Assembly: GCA_964385695.1 (NCBI GenBank) | Contig: CAYLQA010000006.1 | Location: 35,877-99,876 of the forward strand | Direction: 5' to 3' | Length of the DNA stretch: 64,000 bases | Origin: CAYLQA01 sp964385695 | Lineage (GTDB): Bacteria > Desulfobacterota > Desulfobulbia > Desulfobulbales > Desulfurivibrionaceae | In this document: positions 41,148-48,418 of the stretch, piece after piece | Layout: every line of letters begins with the position of its first letter | How positions within the stretch are numbered: the first letter of the stretch is position 1 | Position numbers and translations under genes: made by a program | The notes under the pieces: model-generated | Database searches by the model: none | The model's input: only the letters and a program-made list of their open reading frames with translations | What the model was told of the DNA's origin: nothing

Positions 41148-42004
41148 CCTGCTCTACCCTTGCCGCGAAAACGGAGTCGCTTGAGGCTCACGGCCCCAAG
41201 GTATACCATGCCGGCTATGATGATGATGGTTGGGCCGCTTGGCAGATCCATACTGTAACTGATGGCCAGGCCGCTCGTGATAAACAGTATGCAGATGACA
41301 GTGGCAAGGAGCATCATCTGCATGATGCCTTTAGAAAAGGTGCTTGCCACTGCCGCAGGCAGGGTGAGTAGAGCAATGACCATGACAATGCCCACCACCC
41401 TGACCAGCAGAACCACCGTGAGCGCCGTCAGGCAGAGAAGTAACAGGTAGAAGCGATCCGTGTTGATGCCGCGTAAGCGGGCATACTCCTCATCAAAACA
41501 GACTGCCAGGAATTTTTGGTAGAACAGTCCGATAATCCCCATCACCAGAATATCCAGCCCTAAAACCAGCCAGATGTCGGATTGGCTGATGAGCAGAATA
41601 TTACCGAACAGATAGCTCATCGGGTCCACATAACCCGGTGTCTTGGCCAGAAAAAGCAGGCCCACAGCCATACCGATGGCCCAAAGTGCGCCGATAACGG
41701 TATCTTCCCGTTGGTCGGCGTGCAGACTCACCAGGCCGATGATAATTGCCGCGACTAAGGCGGCGATGATTGCCCCGTAGAGCGGCTCAAACCAGGTAAT
41801 GTTCAACCCCTGTTGCAGATATAGGCCTATGCCTATGCCGCCCAATACGCAGTGGGCAATGGCCCCGGCAATGTAGGATATGCGGCGGGCCACCACGTAA
41901 GTGCCGATGATGCCGAACGAAACACTGGCCAGAATGCCTGTAAAAAAGGCATAGCGGAAAAAGGGAATGGCCGGGTCTGTCAGTGCCTGGATAAAATCAA
42001 TCAC
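41144..42004 (-). CDS. znuB: Zinc ABC transporter permease ZnuB
   Basis: 286 residues from a GTG at 42004, chosen because GGAGG lies eight bases upstream; a GTG seven codons earlier has no such site. About eight membrane helices of the ABC-3 metal permease family. FGIIGTYVVARRISYIAGAIAHCVLGGIGIG in parts is the conserved early region, GALWAIGMAVGLLF the next, and LGINTDRFYL-like RLRGINTDRFYLLLLCL the coupling region. It forms the channel with ZnuC and receives metal from ZnuA. It overlaps the end of znuC by eight bases. Confidence 0.9.
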   Translation of the reverse strand: MIDFIQALTDPAIPFFRYAFFTGILASVSFGIIGTYVVARRISYIAGAIAHCVLGGIGIGLYLQQGLNITWFEPLYGAIIAALVAAIIIGLVSLHADQREDTVIGALWAIGMAVGLLFLAKTPGYVDPMSYLFGNILLISQSDIWLVLGLDILVMGIIGLFYQKFLAVCFDEEYARLRGINTDRFYLLLLCLTALTVVLLVRVVGIVMVIALLTLPAAVASTFSKGIMQMMLLATVICILFITSGLAISYSMDLPSGPTIIIIAGMVYLGAVSLKRLRFRGKGRAG

Positions 42005-42755
42005 AGTGGTGCCCTCCTGCGGCACAGCGGTGGTCGTGGCGGATCATGCGCATATCTCCACCATACATTTCTTTAATCAGTTCACCGGTCAGTTCGCTGG
42101 TGGGGTGGATCACCACCTGTTGGTTGACACAGGCAATGGATTTGAAAAATTTGGAGGCAAAGCCCACGTCATGGGTGACCAGCATGATGGCCATTCGGGT
42201 GTTGAGATCCTCTAAGATTTCAAAGAGATGCTCTTCGGAGTTGGCATCGATATTAGCTGTAGGCTCGTCAAGGATGATCAGCTCGGTGGAGCTGAGCAGG
42301 GCCCTGGCAATCAATGCCCGCTGTCGCTGGCCGCCGGAGATGCCGGAAAAGAGTTTCGAGGCCAGGGGCTCTATGCCCATCTCATCAAGTGCTGCCATGG
42401 CCATGGCATGATCATCCTTTGTGTAATGACCGAAAATGTTCTTCCCCTGCCGCCCCATCAGAACAACATCCAAAACAGTAATAGGGAATTGCGGATCGTA
42501 TTGCGCGTATTGCGGCACATAGCCAATGCGCAGGCGGGCCTTTCCCGGGCTGGTGCCAAAGACCTTTATCTTACCCTGGTCCGGCTTAAGCAGGCCCAGG
42601 ATGATCTTCAGCAATGTGGTCTTGCCGCCGCCGTTTGGTCCGACCACGCAGATGGAATCCTGCTCGACAACCGTGAGATGAACGTCCTCAAGGATGTTTT
42701 GTTGCCCATAGGAAAAGGTTAGATTTTCTATAGTGATGATCGATGTATCGCTCAT
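41997..42755 (-). CDS. znuC: Zinc ABC transporter ATP-binding protein ZnuC
   Basis: 252 residues. Walker A GPNGGGKTTL, the Q-loop in YVPQYAQYD, signature ISGGQRQRALIARAL, Walker B ELIILDEPTANID and the switch His in VTHD are all present. The metal-type ABC ATPase is inferred from the neighbours ZnuA and ZnuB. The C-terminus ends in HDHRCAAGGHHCD, a histidine/cysteine tail that could bind metal. It follows znuA by nine bases in the same operon. Confidence 0.92.
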   Translation of the reverse strand: MSDTSIITIENLTFSYGQQNILEDVHLTVVEQDSICVVGPNGGGKTTLLKIILGLLKPDQGKIKVFGTSPGKARLRIGYVPQYAQYDPQFPITVLDVVLMGRQGKNIFGHYTKDDHAMAMAALDEMGIEPLASKLFSGISGGQRQRALIARALLSSTELIILDEPTANIDANSEEHLFEILEDLNTRMAIMLVTHDVGFASKFFKSIACVNQQVVIHPTSELTGELIKEMYGGDMRMIRHDHRCAAGGHHCD

Positions 42756-42764
42756 GGCTTTTCC

Positions 42765-43661
42765 TTAGGGAACATTTTGCCTCAGTCCCTGGGCTACCTT
42801 GGCGGCAATATGCTCAATATTGGTGAGGAGATCTTTGGCAAGCGGGTCCAGGGTATAAGCGGTTCCGCCTATGGCCTGGGCAATGGTTTGGGCACTGCGA
42901 GGATCATACTGCGGTTGGGTGAAGATGATCTTTACTTTCTCCTGCCGGGCCTTGCGAATAAGCTTGGCGAGTTGTCTTGGGCTCGGAGATTTTCCTTCAA
43001 TCTCCACAGCCTTTTGTTCAAGGCCAAAGGCCTGGGCAAAATGGCCAAAGGCGGGGTGAAATACGTAAAAGGCCTGTCCCTTATAGGGGGCAAGTTGTTC
43101 GGTTAATTTAGCACTTAAGGCCTCGATCCTTCTTTCCAGGGCCGTAAGATTTTGCTCATAAACATCGTGATGATCCGGGTCGATTTGGGAAAGTGAGGCG
43201 GCAATAGTAGCAGCCATGTCCCTGACGGCTTTAAGGTCCAGCCAGACATGGGGATCATCCATGGCATGATGTCGATGCGCATTGTGGTGGTCAGCCCCCT
43301 GCATGTGGTTTTCATGAGAGGTTCCAACCACTTTCAGTTGCGGATTATTTGATGACAAGGTGGCGACCAGGCGTTTTTCAAAAGGCAGATTTACCGTAAA
43401 ATACAGAGCAGCCTGGCCCATGCCAAGGGCCTGTTGCGGGGATGCCTCAAAGGTATGTGGGTCCTGCCCTTTGCTAATAAGGGTACGAACCGTTACGTAA
43501 TCACCGCCGATTTGCTCTACTAAAAATGCCTGGGGCGGAACGCTGACATGCACTTTGAGAGGTTCGGCAAAGGCTGGTCCCGATAAGATCCCAGTGCTCA
43601 GCAGGAGAATAATCAGCCTGAGAGAGGGTATGAGAGGGGATAAACTTTTTGGCATAGTCAT
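42765..43661 (-). CDS. znuA: Zinc-binding periplasmic protein ZnuA
   Basis: 298 residues from the ATG at 43661, five bases after the regulator's stop; a second ATG two codons on is equally good. A signal peptide ends at about AFA. VSVPPQAFLVEQIGGD and DPHTFEASPQQ give the first metal histidine, then a His-rich loop (HENHMQGADHHNAHRHHAMDD in parts) sits before DPHVWLD, another ligand histidine. FHPAFGHFAQAFGL has the third and the late IIFTQPQYDPRSAQTIA has the acid. The His-rich loop marks the zinc type of the cluster 9 binding proteins. Confidence 0.92.
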   Translation of the reverse strand: MTMPKSLSPLIPSLRLIILLLSTGILSGPAFAEPLKVHVSVPPQAFLVEQIGGDYVTVRTLISKGQDPHTFEASPQQALGMGQAALYFTVNLPFEKRLVATLSSNNPQLKVVGTSHENHMQGADHHNAHRHHAMDDPHVWLDLKAVRDMAATIAASLSQIDPDHHDVYEQNLTALERRIEALSAKLTEQLAPYKGQAFYVFHPAFGHFAQAFGLEQKAVEIEGKSPSPRQLAKLIRKARQEKVKIIFTQPQYDPRSAQTIAQAIGGTAYTLDPLAKDLLTNIEHIAAKVAQGLRQNVP

Positions 43662-43665
43662 TCTG

Positions 43666-43944
43666 TTAATGTGTGTTTTCCGTTTCGCAAACATCGCAAA
43701 CAAGGTGTACGGCATTGCATTCATCGCATTTTTCCACAGTGTGGTTGTCTAAAAAACCTCTCCAGTGTTTCCGTTGCTCCGGAGTGAGAATGCCTGTACC
43801 CTGGCAAAGAGGACAACCGTTTTCCAGGGCGCTCATAAGGGCGGTGCGAATAAACTCCGATTTGTTAGGCACCTGCTTGAGCGCCTCGGCAAGAACATCA
43901 TCCACCTTAAATGTTATGGTCTCTTGTTTTTTATGATTTCCCAT
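43666..43944 (-). CDS. Ribbon-helix-helix protein with three CxxC motifs, candidate zinc-sensing regulator
   Basis: 92 residues. Residues 8-40 fit a ribbon-helix-helix DNA-binding domain: ETITFKVDD as the beta strand and VLAEALKQV / NKSEFIRTALMSAL as the helices. The C-terminal half has three CxxC pairs (Cys44/47, 73/76, 83/86), with CPLCQGTG, KCDECN and VCDVCE, suited to bind zinc. It is the first gene of the znuABC operon, five bases before znuA. A metal-responsive repressor of zinc uptake is the simplest reading. It is unlike Zur, which is a Fur-family protein. A 10-bp-spaced direct repeat 50 bp upstream is a possible operator. Confidence 0.75.
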   Translation of the reverse strand: MGNHKKQETITFKVDDVLAEALKQVPNKSEFIRTALMSALENGCPLCQGTGILTPEQRKHWRGFLDNHTVEKCDECNAVHLVCDVCETENTH

Positions 43945-43993
43945 GTGGAAGAGTTCCGTAAATTTAATGAGTTAAAATAGAAGCCTTTTAAAT

Positions 43994-44010
43994 GTAATAC
44001 AAAGTAATAC
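43994..44010 (-). promoter_or_regulatory. Candidate operator, GTAATAC direct repeat
   Basis: GTAATAC occurs at 43994-44000 and again at 44004-44010, one helical turn apart (10 bp), read on the minus strand as GTATTAC twice. It lies about 50 bp before the ribbon-helix-helix gene. Ribbon-helix-helix dimers often bind such tandem repeats in the major groove. Binding is inferred, not shown. Confidence 0.45.
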
Positions 44011-44127
44011 TTTCCATTGTCAACGCTCAATAGCTTTATAATTGATTATAAATACCCGCCCCGGTTGGGCTGCAGGAGAAAATAAATTTGCGCTTCGAGG
44101 CTTTTAGAGGTAAATAAAAGAGTTGTT

Positions 44128-44147
44128 ACTACGTGAAAAAACGTAGT
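44128..44147. promoter_or_regulatory. Seven-base palindrome upstream of tatA
   Basis: ACTACGT (44128-44134) and ACGTAGT (44141-44147) are exact inverted repeats around GAAAAA. It is 75 bp before the first tatA start and could be an operator or a small leader hairpin. Confidence 0.35.
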
Positions 44148-44221
44148 TCGTTCTACTTTGGATTTACGACCGCCGTGTGATCAAGTCACACCGCTTTTTA
44201 CTTAGATAAAGGTGATTGATT

Positions 44222-44413
44222 ATGTTTGGACTCGGAATGCCGGAACTCATCGTAATTCTGGTTATTATCGTTATTATTTTTGGCGCCGGCAAACTCCCGG
44301 AAATCGGCTCCGGCATTGGCAAGGGCATCAAGAATTTTAAGAATGCCACTAAAGACGAAACATCGGAAAAGATTGAGGATAAAAAGGAAGATGAAGGTTC
44401 CGGAAAAGAGTAA
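44222..44413 (+). CDS. tatA: TatA/TatE twin-arginine translocase subunit, copy 1
   Basis: 63 residues from the ATG at 44222 behind AAAGGTG. MFGLGMPELIVILVIIVIIFGAGKLPEIGSGIGKGIKNF in parts has the short N-terminal helix, the GAGKLPEIG hinge with the conserved Phe-Gly and Pro-Glu, and the amphipathic helix, followed by a charged tail rich in Asp, Glu and Lys. TatA forms the pore-like part of the Tat export system. A second copy follows 32 bp later. The third component, tatC, is 42 kb away at 1.4-2.1 kb. Confidence 0.92.
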   Translation: MFGLGMPELIVILVIIVIIFGAGKLPEIGSGIGKGIKNFKNATKDETSEKIEDKKEDEGSGKE

Positions 44414-44445
44414 CCGGCACCAAACCTTACCTGAAGGAGAAGCAC

Positions 44446-44697
44446 ATGTTTGGATTAGGAACGCCTGAGCTTGTTGTAATTTTAGGGATTGCTTTTCTGG
44501 TATTCGGCGGCAAAAAGCTGCCTGAGATCGGCTCCGGTCTGGGCAAGGCCATAACCTCTTTTAAGAAGGGGATAAAAGATGTCGAGGGAGAGGGCAAAGA
44601 CCTGGTTGAAAACTCCATTCCCGGAGTCAAGGAAGTGACAGCTTTAAAGGCTGAAGTCGAAAACGTCAAAAATCTCGGCAAGGTTCTGGGCAAGTAA
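44446..44697 (+). CDS. TatA/TatB-type twin-arginine translocase subunit, copy 2
   Basis: 83 residues behind GAAGGAGAAGC. The N-terminal MFGLGTPELVVILGIAFLVFG and KKLPEIGSGLGKAI repeat the TatA pattern of copy 1 with a longer C-terminus (about 35 residues) of mixed charge. No GPKRLP/TatB-type hinge is seen, so it looks like TatA/E rather than a true TatB; the longer tail may give it a TatB-like job. It ends 26 bp before a strong terminator, so the two genes make one short transcript. Confidence 0.85.
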   Translation: MFGLGTPELVVILGIAFLVFGGKKLPEIGSGLGKAITSFKKGIKDVEGEGKDLVENSIPGVKEVTALKAEVENVKNLGKVLGK

Positions 44698-44723
44698 TTT
44701 CCTTAACAGCAGTATGATATAAA

Positions 44724-44758
44724 GGCAGGAGAGTGAATATGCTCTCCTGCCTTTTTTT
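44724..44758 (+). terminator. Rho-independent terminator after the tatA pair
   Basis: GGCAGGAGAG (44724-44733) pairs exactly with CTCTCCTGCC (44742-44751) around TGAATATG, followed by a run of seven T. Confidence 0.95.
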
Positions 44759-44977
44759 GTGTGCTTTTATGTAGATAGGTACGACTTTTGTAAGCTTGCG
44801 TGCGTAAATTATTTTTAGCCACCGGCTTTTACAGAGTCCTCCATATTGCACGAGGCATGGTTTTTGCTGTACGCTATTTACCTAATAGGTTTTATTGCAT
44901 GGAGAGGATAGGAGGACTCCTCTTGCAAAGACCGATTTATTTTTATTTATGGAATTCAATCCAGACGGGGGAAGGAA

Positions 44978-46798
44978 ATGATTCTGTGTGCCAGACCCGT
45001 TGAGGCAGATCAAGCAGGACGAAGCCTCAACCTTAGCCTTGTTCAGTTTTTCTTTTTGTGTTTCATCTTTTTCTTTGCTTCCACAGCATACGCCGCAGGG
45101 AATCCGGATCTCGTAAGAACCGTTCAGGGCCACCAGTCCGACATTATCAACGATGTGGCCTGCGCGCCGGATGGCAGCAAAATTGCTTCTGCAGCCGATG
45201 ATGGAACCATCAAAATCTGGCAGTTGAAAACCGGCAAGCTCCTCCAGAGCTTGGGCCAGAATCTGCGCTCCATTAAATCCATAGATTTTTCACCGGACGG
45301 CAGGTTGGTCGCCGCCGCAACTAAAACAGAAGACAGGGAGCATGCCGTCCAGATTTGGGATGTGACAAAAGGCATCTTGGTACACAATCTGCGTGAACAC
45401 ACCCAGAATATCAATGCTCTGGCATTTTCACCGGACGGCAAACGTGTTGCATCGGTGAGCAACGACAACACCGTGCGTATGTGGAATATGAAATACGGCA
45501 ACCTGGAGATCACGGAAAAAGAAACCCGCAATAATATCCTTTCTGTTGCCTATTCCCCTGATGGCAGGAACCTCGTTGCGACGGAAAACTGGGAAGGTAG
45601 GATCGCAATTTGGGATGCTATCAATGTTCGTTTGATTACCTCTTTTGCAGGCCATGAGGATTGGGCACTTTGCGCTGCTTTTTCTCCGGATGGCACCAAA
45701 TTTGTTACAGGCAGCCGTGATGGCAGTGTCAAAATCTGGGGCAGGGATGGCAACCCTATAAGGACGCTTCGAGGTAAAGAGCTTGATGCGGTGTATTCGG
45801 TTATTTTCTCGCGAGATAATACATATGTTTTGGCTGCCACCCAAAGCGGCAATATTTTGATCTGGCAGGCACGCGACGGAAAGCTGGTGAATTTTTATGG
45901 CGGCCACAAGCAGGCTGTTGTGGCACTTTCTTTTTGTGATGATGGCCGTTATCTCGTCTCTGCTGGGATGGATGGCACAATTCGTACGTGGCATGGTCCT
46001 GGGCGCGGAGGAGTTGAAACTCTTTTTCATCAGGCCGTGAAGCATGATCATGGTTCCGGACCCTTGCCGGAGAATGATGCCCTTGCCGCCCAGCTGTATG
46101 AGCGTGCAGCTAAGAAGGGGCATATGGAGGCCCAATATGCTTTGGGCACCATGTATAACCTTGGCCAGGGTGTTGCCCAGAACATTGCCGAGGCCAAGAA
46201 GTGGTGGGCTTTAGCGGCAAAGCAGGGGCAGCAGGATGCTCAATTCATGGTTAATGGTAGACCTGCCAGGGCTCAGAAGGCAGTGGCAAAGCCAGACGCC
46301 CAGCCAGCTCCTGTAAAGAAAAAAGCCACGGTAAAAAAGGTGGCAAAAAAGATTCAGCCTAAAAAACCGGTCAAGGTTGCCAAAGTTATATCCAAACCCG
46401 CTCCCAAGCCTGTTTCTCCGCCTGTGAAAGAGCTTGATAAAAATGAGCTTTACAAAGAAGGCATCAAGTATTTCAAAGGGCAGGGCGTTTCTAAGGATTA
46501 CGCCAAGGCCCGGGAATTTTTCGGCAAGGCCGCCTCCTTGGGACATGCCAAGGCCCATTATCGCCTCGGTTACATGTACAGCTTGGGCAAGGGTGTTAAA
46601 AAGAACGACAGGAAAGCTGTGGAGTGGTGGCAAAAGGCAGCCAAGCTCAATGACGGAGATGCCCAATATTACCTGGGCTATATGTACGAGATCGGTGCCG
46701 GGGTAAAGCAGGATTTTGGCCTGGCCAAGAAATGGTACAAGCAGGCCGCAGCTAATGGCAACTTCAACGCAGCACAGAGTCTGAAAATGTTGCCGTAA
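44978..46798 (+). CDS. Secreted WD40 beta-propeller and Sel1-repeat protein
   Basis: 606 residues. A hydrophobic segment at about 22-40 ending AAYA-like STAYAAG is a signal peptide after a longer N-terminus. Seven WD40-type repeats run from about 48 to 345 (SPDGRLVAAATK, SPDGKRVASVSND, FSPDGTKFVTGSRDGSVKIW in parts). Sel1 repeats follow at about 350-415 (GHMEAQYALGTMYNLGQGV), then a Lys/Ala/Pro-rich linker (about 420-480) and more Sel1 repeats (485-600). Both repeat types bind protein partners, so an exported scaffold is likely. It starts behind GGGGAAGGAA. Confidence 0.85.
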   Translation: MILCARPVEADQAGRSLNLSLVQFFFLCFIFFFASTAYAAGNPDLVRTVQGHQSDIINDVACAPDGSKIASAADDGTIKIWQLKTGKLLQSLGQNLRSIKSIDFSPDGRLVAAATKTEDREHAVQIWDVTKGILVHNLREHTQNINALAFSPDGKRVASVSNDNTVRMWNMKYGNLEITEKETRNNILSVAYSPDGRNLVATENWEGRIAIWDAINVRLITSFAGHEDWALCAAFSPDGTKFVTGSRDGSVKIWGRDGNPIRTLRGKELDAVYSVIFSRDNTYVLAATQSGNILIWQARDGKLVNFYGGHKQAVVALSFCDDGRYLVSAGMDGTIRTWHGPGRGGVETLFHQAVKHDHGSGPLPENDALAAQLYERAAKKGHMEAQYALGTMYNLGQGVAQNIAEAKKWWALAAKQGQQDAQFMVNGRPARAQKAVAKPDAQPAPVKKKATVKKVAKKIQPKKPVKVAKVISKPAPKPVSPPVKELDKNELYKEGIKYFKGQGVSKDYAKAREFFGKAASLGHAKAHYRLGYMYSLGKGVKKNDRKAVEWWQKAAKLNDGDAQYYLGYMYEIGAGVKQDFGLAKKWYKQAAANGNFNAAQSLKMLP

Positions 46799-46821
46799 GC
46801 AAACTTACAGGGACTAAGCAT

Positions 46822-46854
46822 AAAAAAAGGCGGAGATAATTCTCCGCCTTTTTT
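46822..46854. terminator. Bidirectional terminator between WD40/Sel1 and aldolase genes
   Basis: GGCGGAGA and TCTCCGCC pair exactly around a TAAT loop, flanked by A-run on the left and T-run on the right, so it can end both the plus-strand WD40/Sel1 gene and the minus-strand aldolase gene. Confidence 0.95.
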
Positions 46855-46879
46855 ATTTCTCTTTTGGCTGGAGGTGGAA

Positions 46880-48163
46880 TCAGTCGTCAAAGTCTCCTTC
46901 CGGCCCTTTATCGGTGTCCATGGCAGCCGCTCGCTCGGCAATTTTGTCACCGGTCCAATCGGCCGGATCTTCAATGCGATTCACCTTTGATCCCATATCG
47001 TATGACCCGGCCTTGTTGATGGCCTCAATGGCCAAGTCGGCAGTGTCTTCTGCATTAAATACATTAACCAGCATGTTGTGGACAAAGTCCTCAACCCGCT
47101 TGATCATGCGGTCACGTACCGCTTGTGGCTGGCCCATTAGTTTGGGCTCAAAGGGCAGATTCAGATTCTTGTAGCCGCCGCCTTTCCAGCCTTGCTCGGT
47201 GGCGTAGTCTACCATCTGTTGCCACATGGATTCGGTCATACCTTCATCCTTGACCTTGATGAAGTTTCCGTCATCGTCGAGAATGGCATTGCCGTAATCA
47301 TTCACCTCAAGCCCCCAGGAGATCATCTGCAGCGCGGTTGCCACATTGGCCTTGGTGGTATTGGTTTGAGAAGCGATGGCCTGTAGGCGCTCCGAGCTGT
47401 TGCCCGAGGTGCCGTGTTGGGCTCCGGAAATTTTATACGGCTCAAGCTCATTATGGATCTCCGAGGTGAGGTCCACCTGAATACCTTGGCCGCTGGCCTC
47501 AATACCGTGGGTGGTTCCGTTGTTTAAGGCGATCCAGTCCGGGAAGATGCCGTGGGCATTGAGTCCCTGAATCAAAAAGAGGGCCTCCTCGGAAGAAGAA
47601 AGACCCTGGCTGCCCTTGATCTCACCGATTTCTGTTTCCAGTCCGGCCCATGGGGGAATGAATTGGGCCAGCGCCAGGTTGCTCAGCAGGTTTTTATCGT
47701 CTGGCTGGTGGGAGGCGTCAATGGCTATTGAGGTGATGCCCGCCTCAAACAGGGTGGGGATTTCCACCTTGGCAAAATCAAGATCATCCACCTTTTTGAT
47801 CCCGTAATGGTCGGCATGTAAAGCAACCGGGATGGTGATGTTAAGCTCGTTCATGGCCTGATCAACCTGGCGCGCCATATTCCAGTAATTTGTGGGACAG
47901 TATGCATTTGCGCCGCCTTCCGAGCGGGCAATCTCAATGATGATTGCAGCATTAGCCCGCTCGGCTGCCAGCAGTGCTCCTCGGATGACAAAGTTGTTTC
48001 GGCCGTTTGCGGCAATGGTCATGGCCTTGCCTTTGGCGCGTAAAGCCCTGTCCACAACCTTACCGCTGACGATAAGGGCCTTGGAGTTTGGGAAAAGTTT
48101 GACAATATTGGGTGGTCTACCAATAGAAAGAGCCTGGTCAAAATCTGTTTGCGAGACAGACAT
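46880..48163 (-). CDS. Class II fructose-bisphosphate aldolase family protein
   Basis: 427 residues, long for the family. VALHADHYGIKK holds a zinc histidine and the acid, AIIIEIARSEGGANAY lies earlier, and the late ALNNGTTHGIEASGQG and GAQHGTSGNSSERL supply further ligands and the phosphate-binding loop. It is one of the large class II aldolases found in some anaerobes and archaea-like lineages. Fructose 1,6-bisphosphate is the likely substrate but a tagatose or other bisphosphate cannot be ruled out. AAAGGAGATATTGCC precedes the ATG. Confidence 0.8.
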   Translation of the reverse strand: MSVSQTDFDQALSIGRPPNIVKLFPNSKALIVSGKVVDRALRAKGKAMTIAANGRNNFVIRGALLAAERANAAIIIEIARSEGGANAYCPTNYWNMARQVDQAMNELNITIPVALHADHYGIKKVDDLDFAKVEIPTLFEAGITSIAIDASHQPDDKNLLSNLALAQFIPPWAGLETEIGEIKGSQGLSSSEEALFLIQGLNAHGIFPDWIALNNGTTHGIEASGQGIQVDLTSEIHNELEPYKISGAQHGTSGNSSERLQAIASQTNTTKANVATALQMISWGLEVNDYGNAILDDDGNFIKVKDEGMTESMWQQMVDYATEQGWKGGGYKNLNLPFEPKLMGQPQAVRDRMIKRVEDFVHNMLVNVFNAEDTADLAIEAINKAGSYDMGSKVNRIEDPADWTGDKIAERAAAMDTDKGPEGDFDD

Positions 48164-48210
48164 GGCAATATCTCCTTTAAATGTGTTGCGGGGAGTAAGC
48201 TTCCAAAATC

Positions 48211-48216
48211 ATTATA
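48211..48216 (-). promoter_or_regulatory. -10 element for the aldolase gene
   Basis: The minus strand reads TATAAT, 48 bp upstream of the aldolase ATG. A matching -35 is not clear (TAATGA at 18 bases), so this is a weak call. Confidence 0.35.
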
Positions 48217-48418
48217 GTGAATAGAAGCGCGGCGTCATTAAAAAAAGTTTGGCCTACTGCCCAGTGCCGACTTGCTTTGATACCATATGAGATGCAAGAA
48301 ATACAGTAAAAATGGCCCGGCATTTGCTCGTACTGATATTGAGTAAACTTTTTGTGAAAACAATATGTTCGCTATGCCAATTACTTGAACATTATGAGGA
48401 AATGCACGACAGGGTAGC

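Noticed and set aside
43666..43944. Reading the first znu gene as a zinc-ribbon-only or rubredoxin-like protein.
   Set aside because: The first 40 residues fit the strand-helix-helix pattern of ribbon-helix-helix proteins and the position before znuA fits a regulator.
44834..44919. GAGTCCTCC and GGAGGACTC inverted repeat before the WD40/Sel1 gene.
   Set aside because: Nine bases with a 68-base loop is too weak to call a hairpin or an operator.
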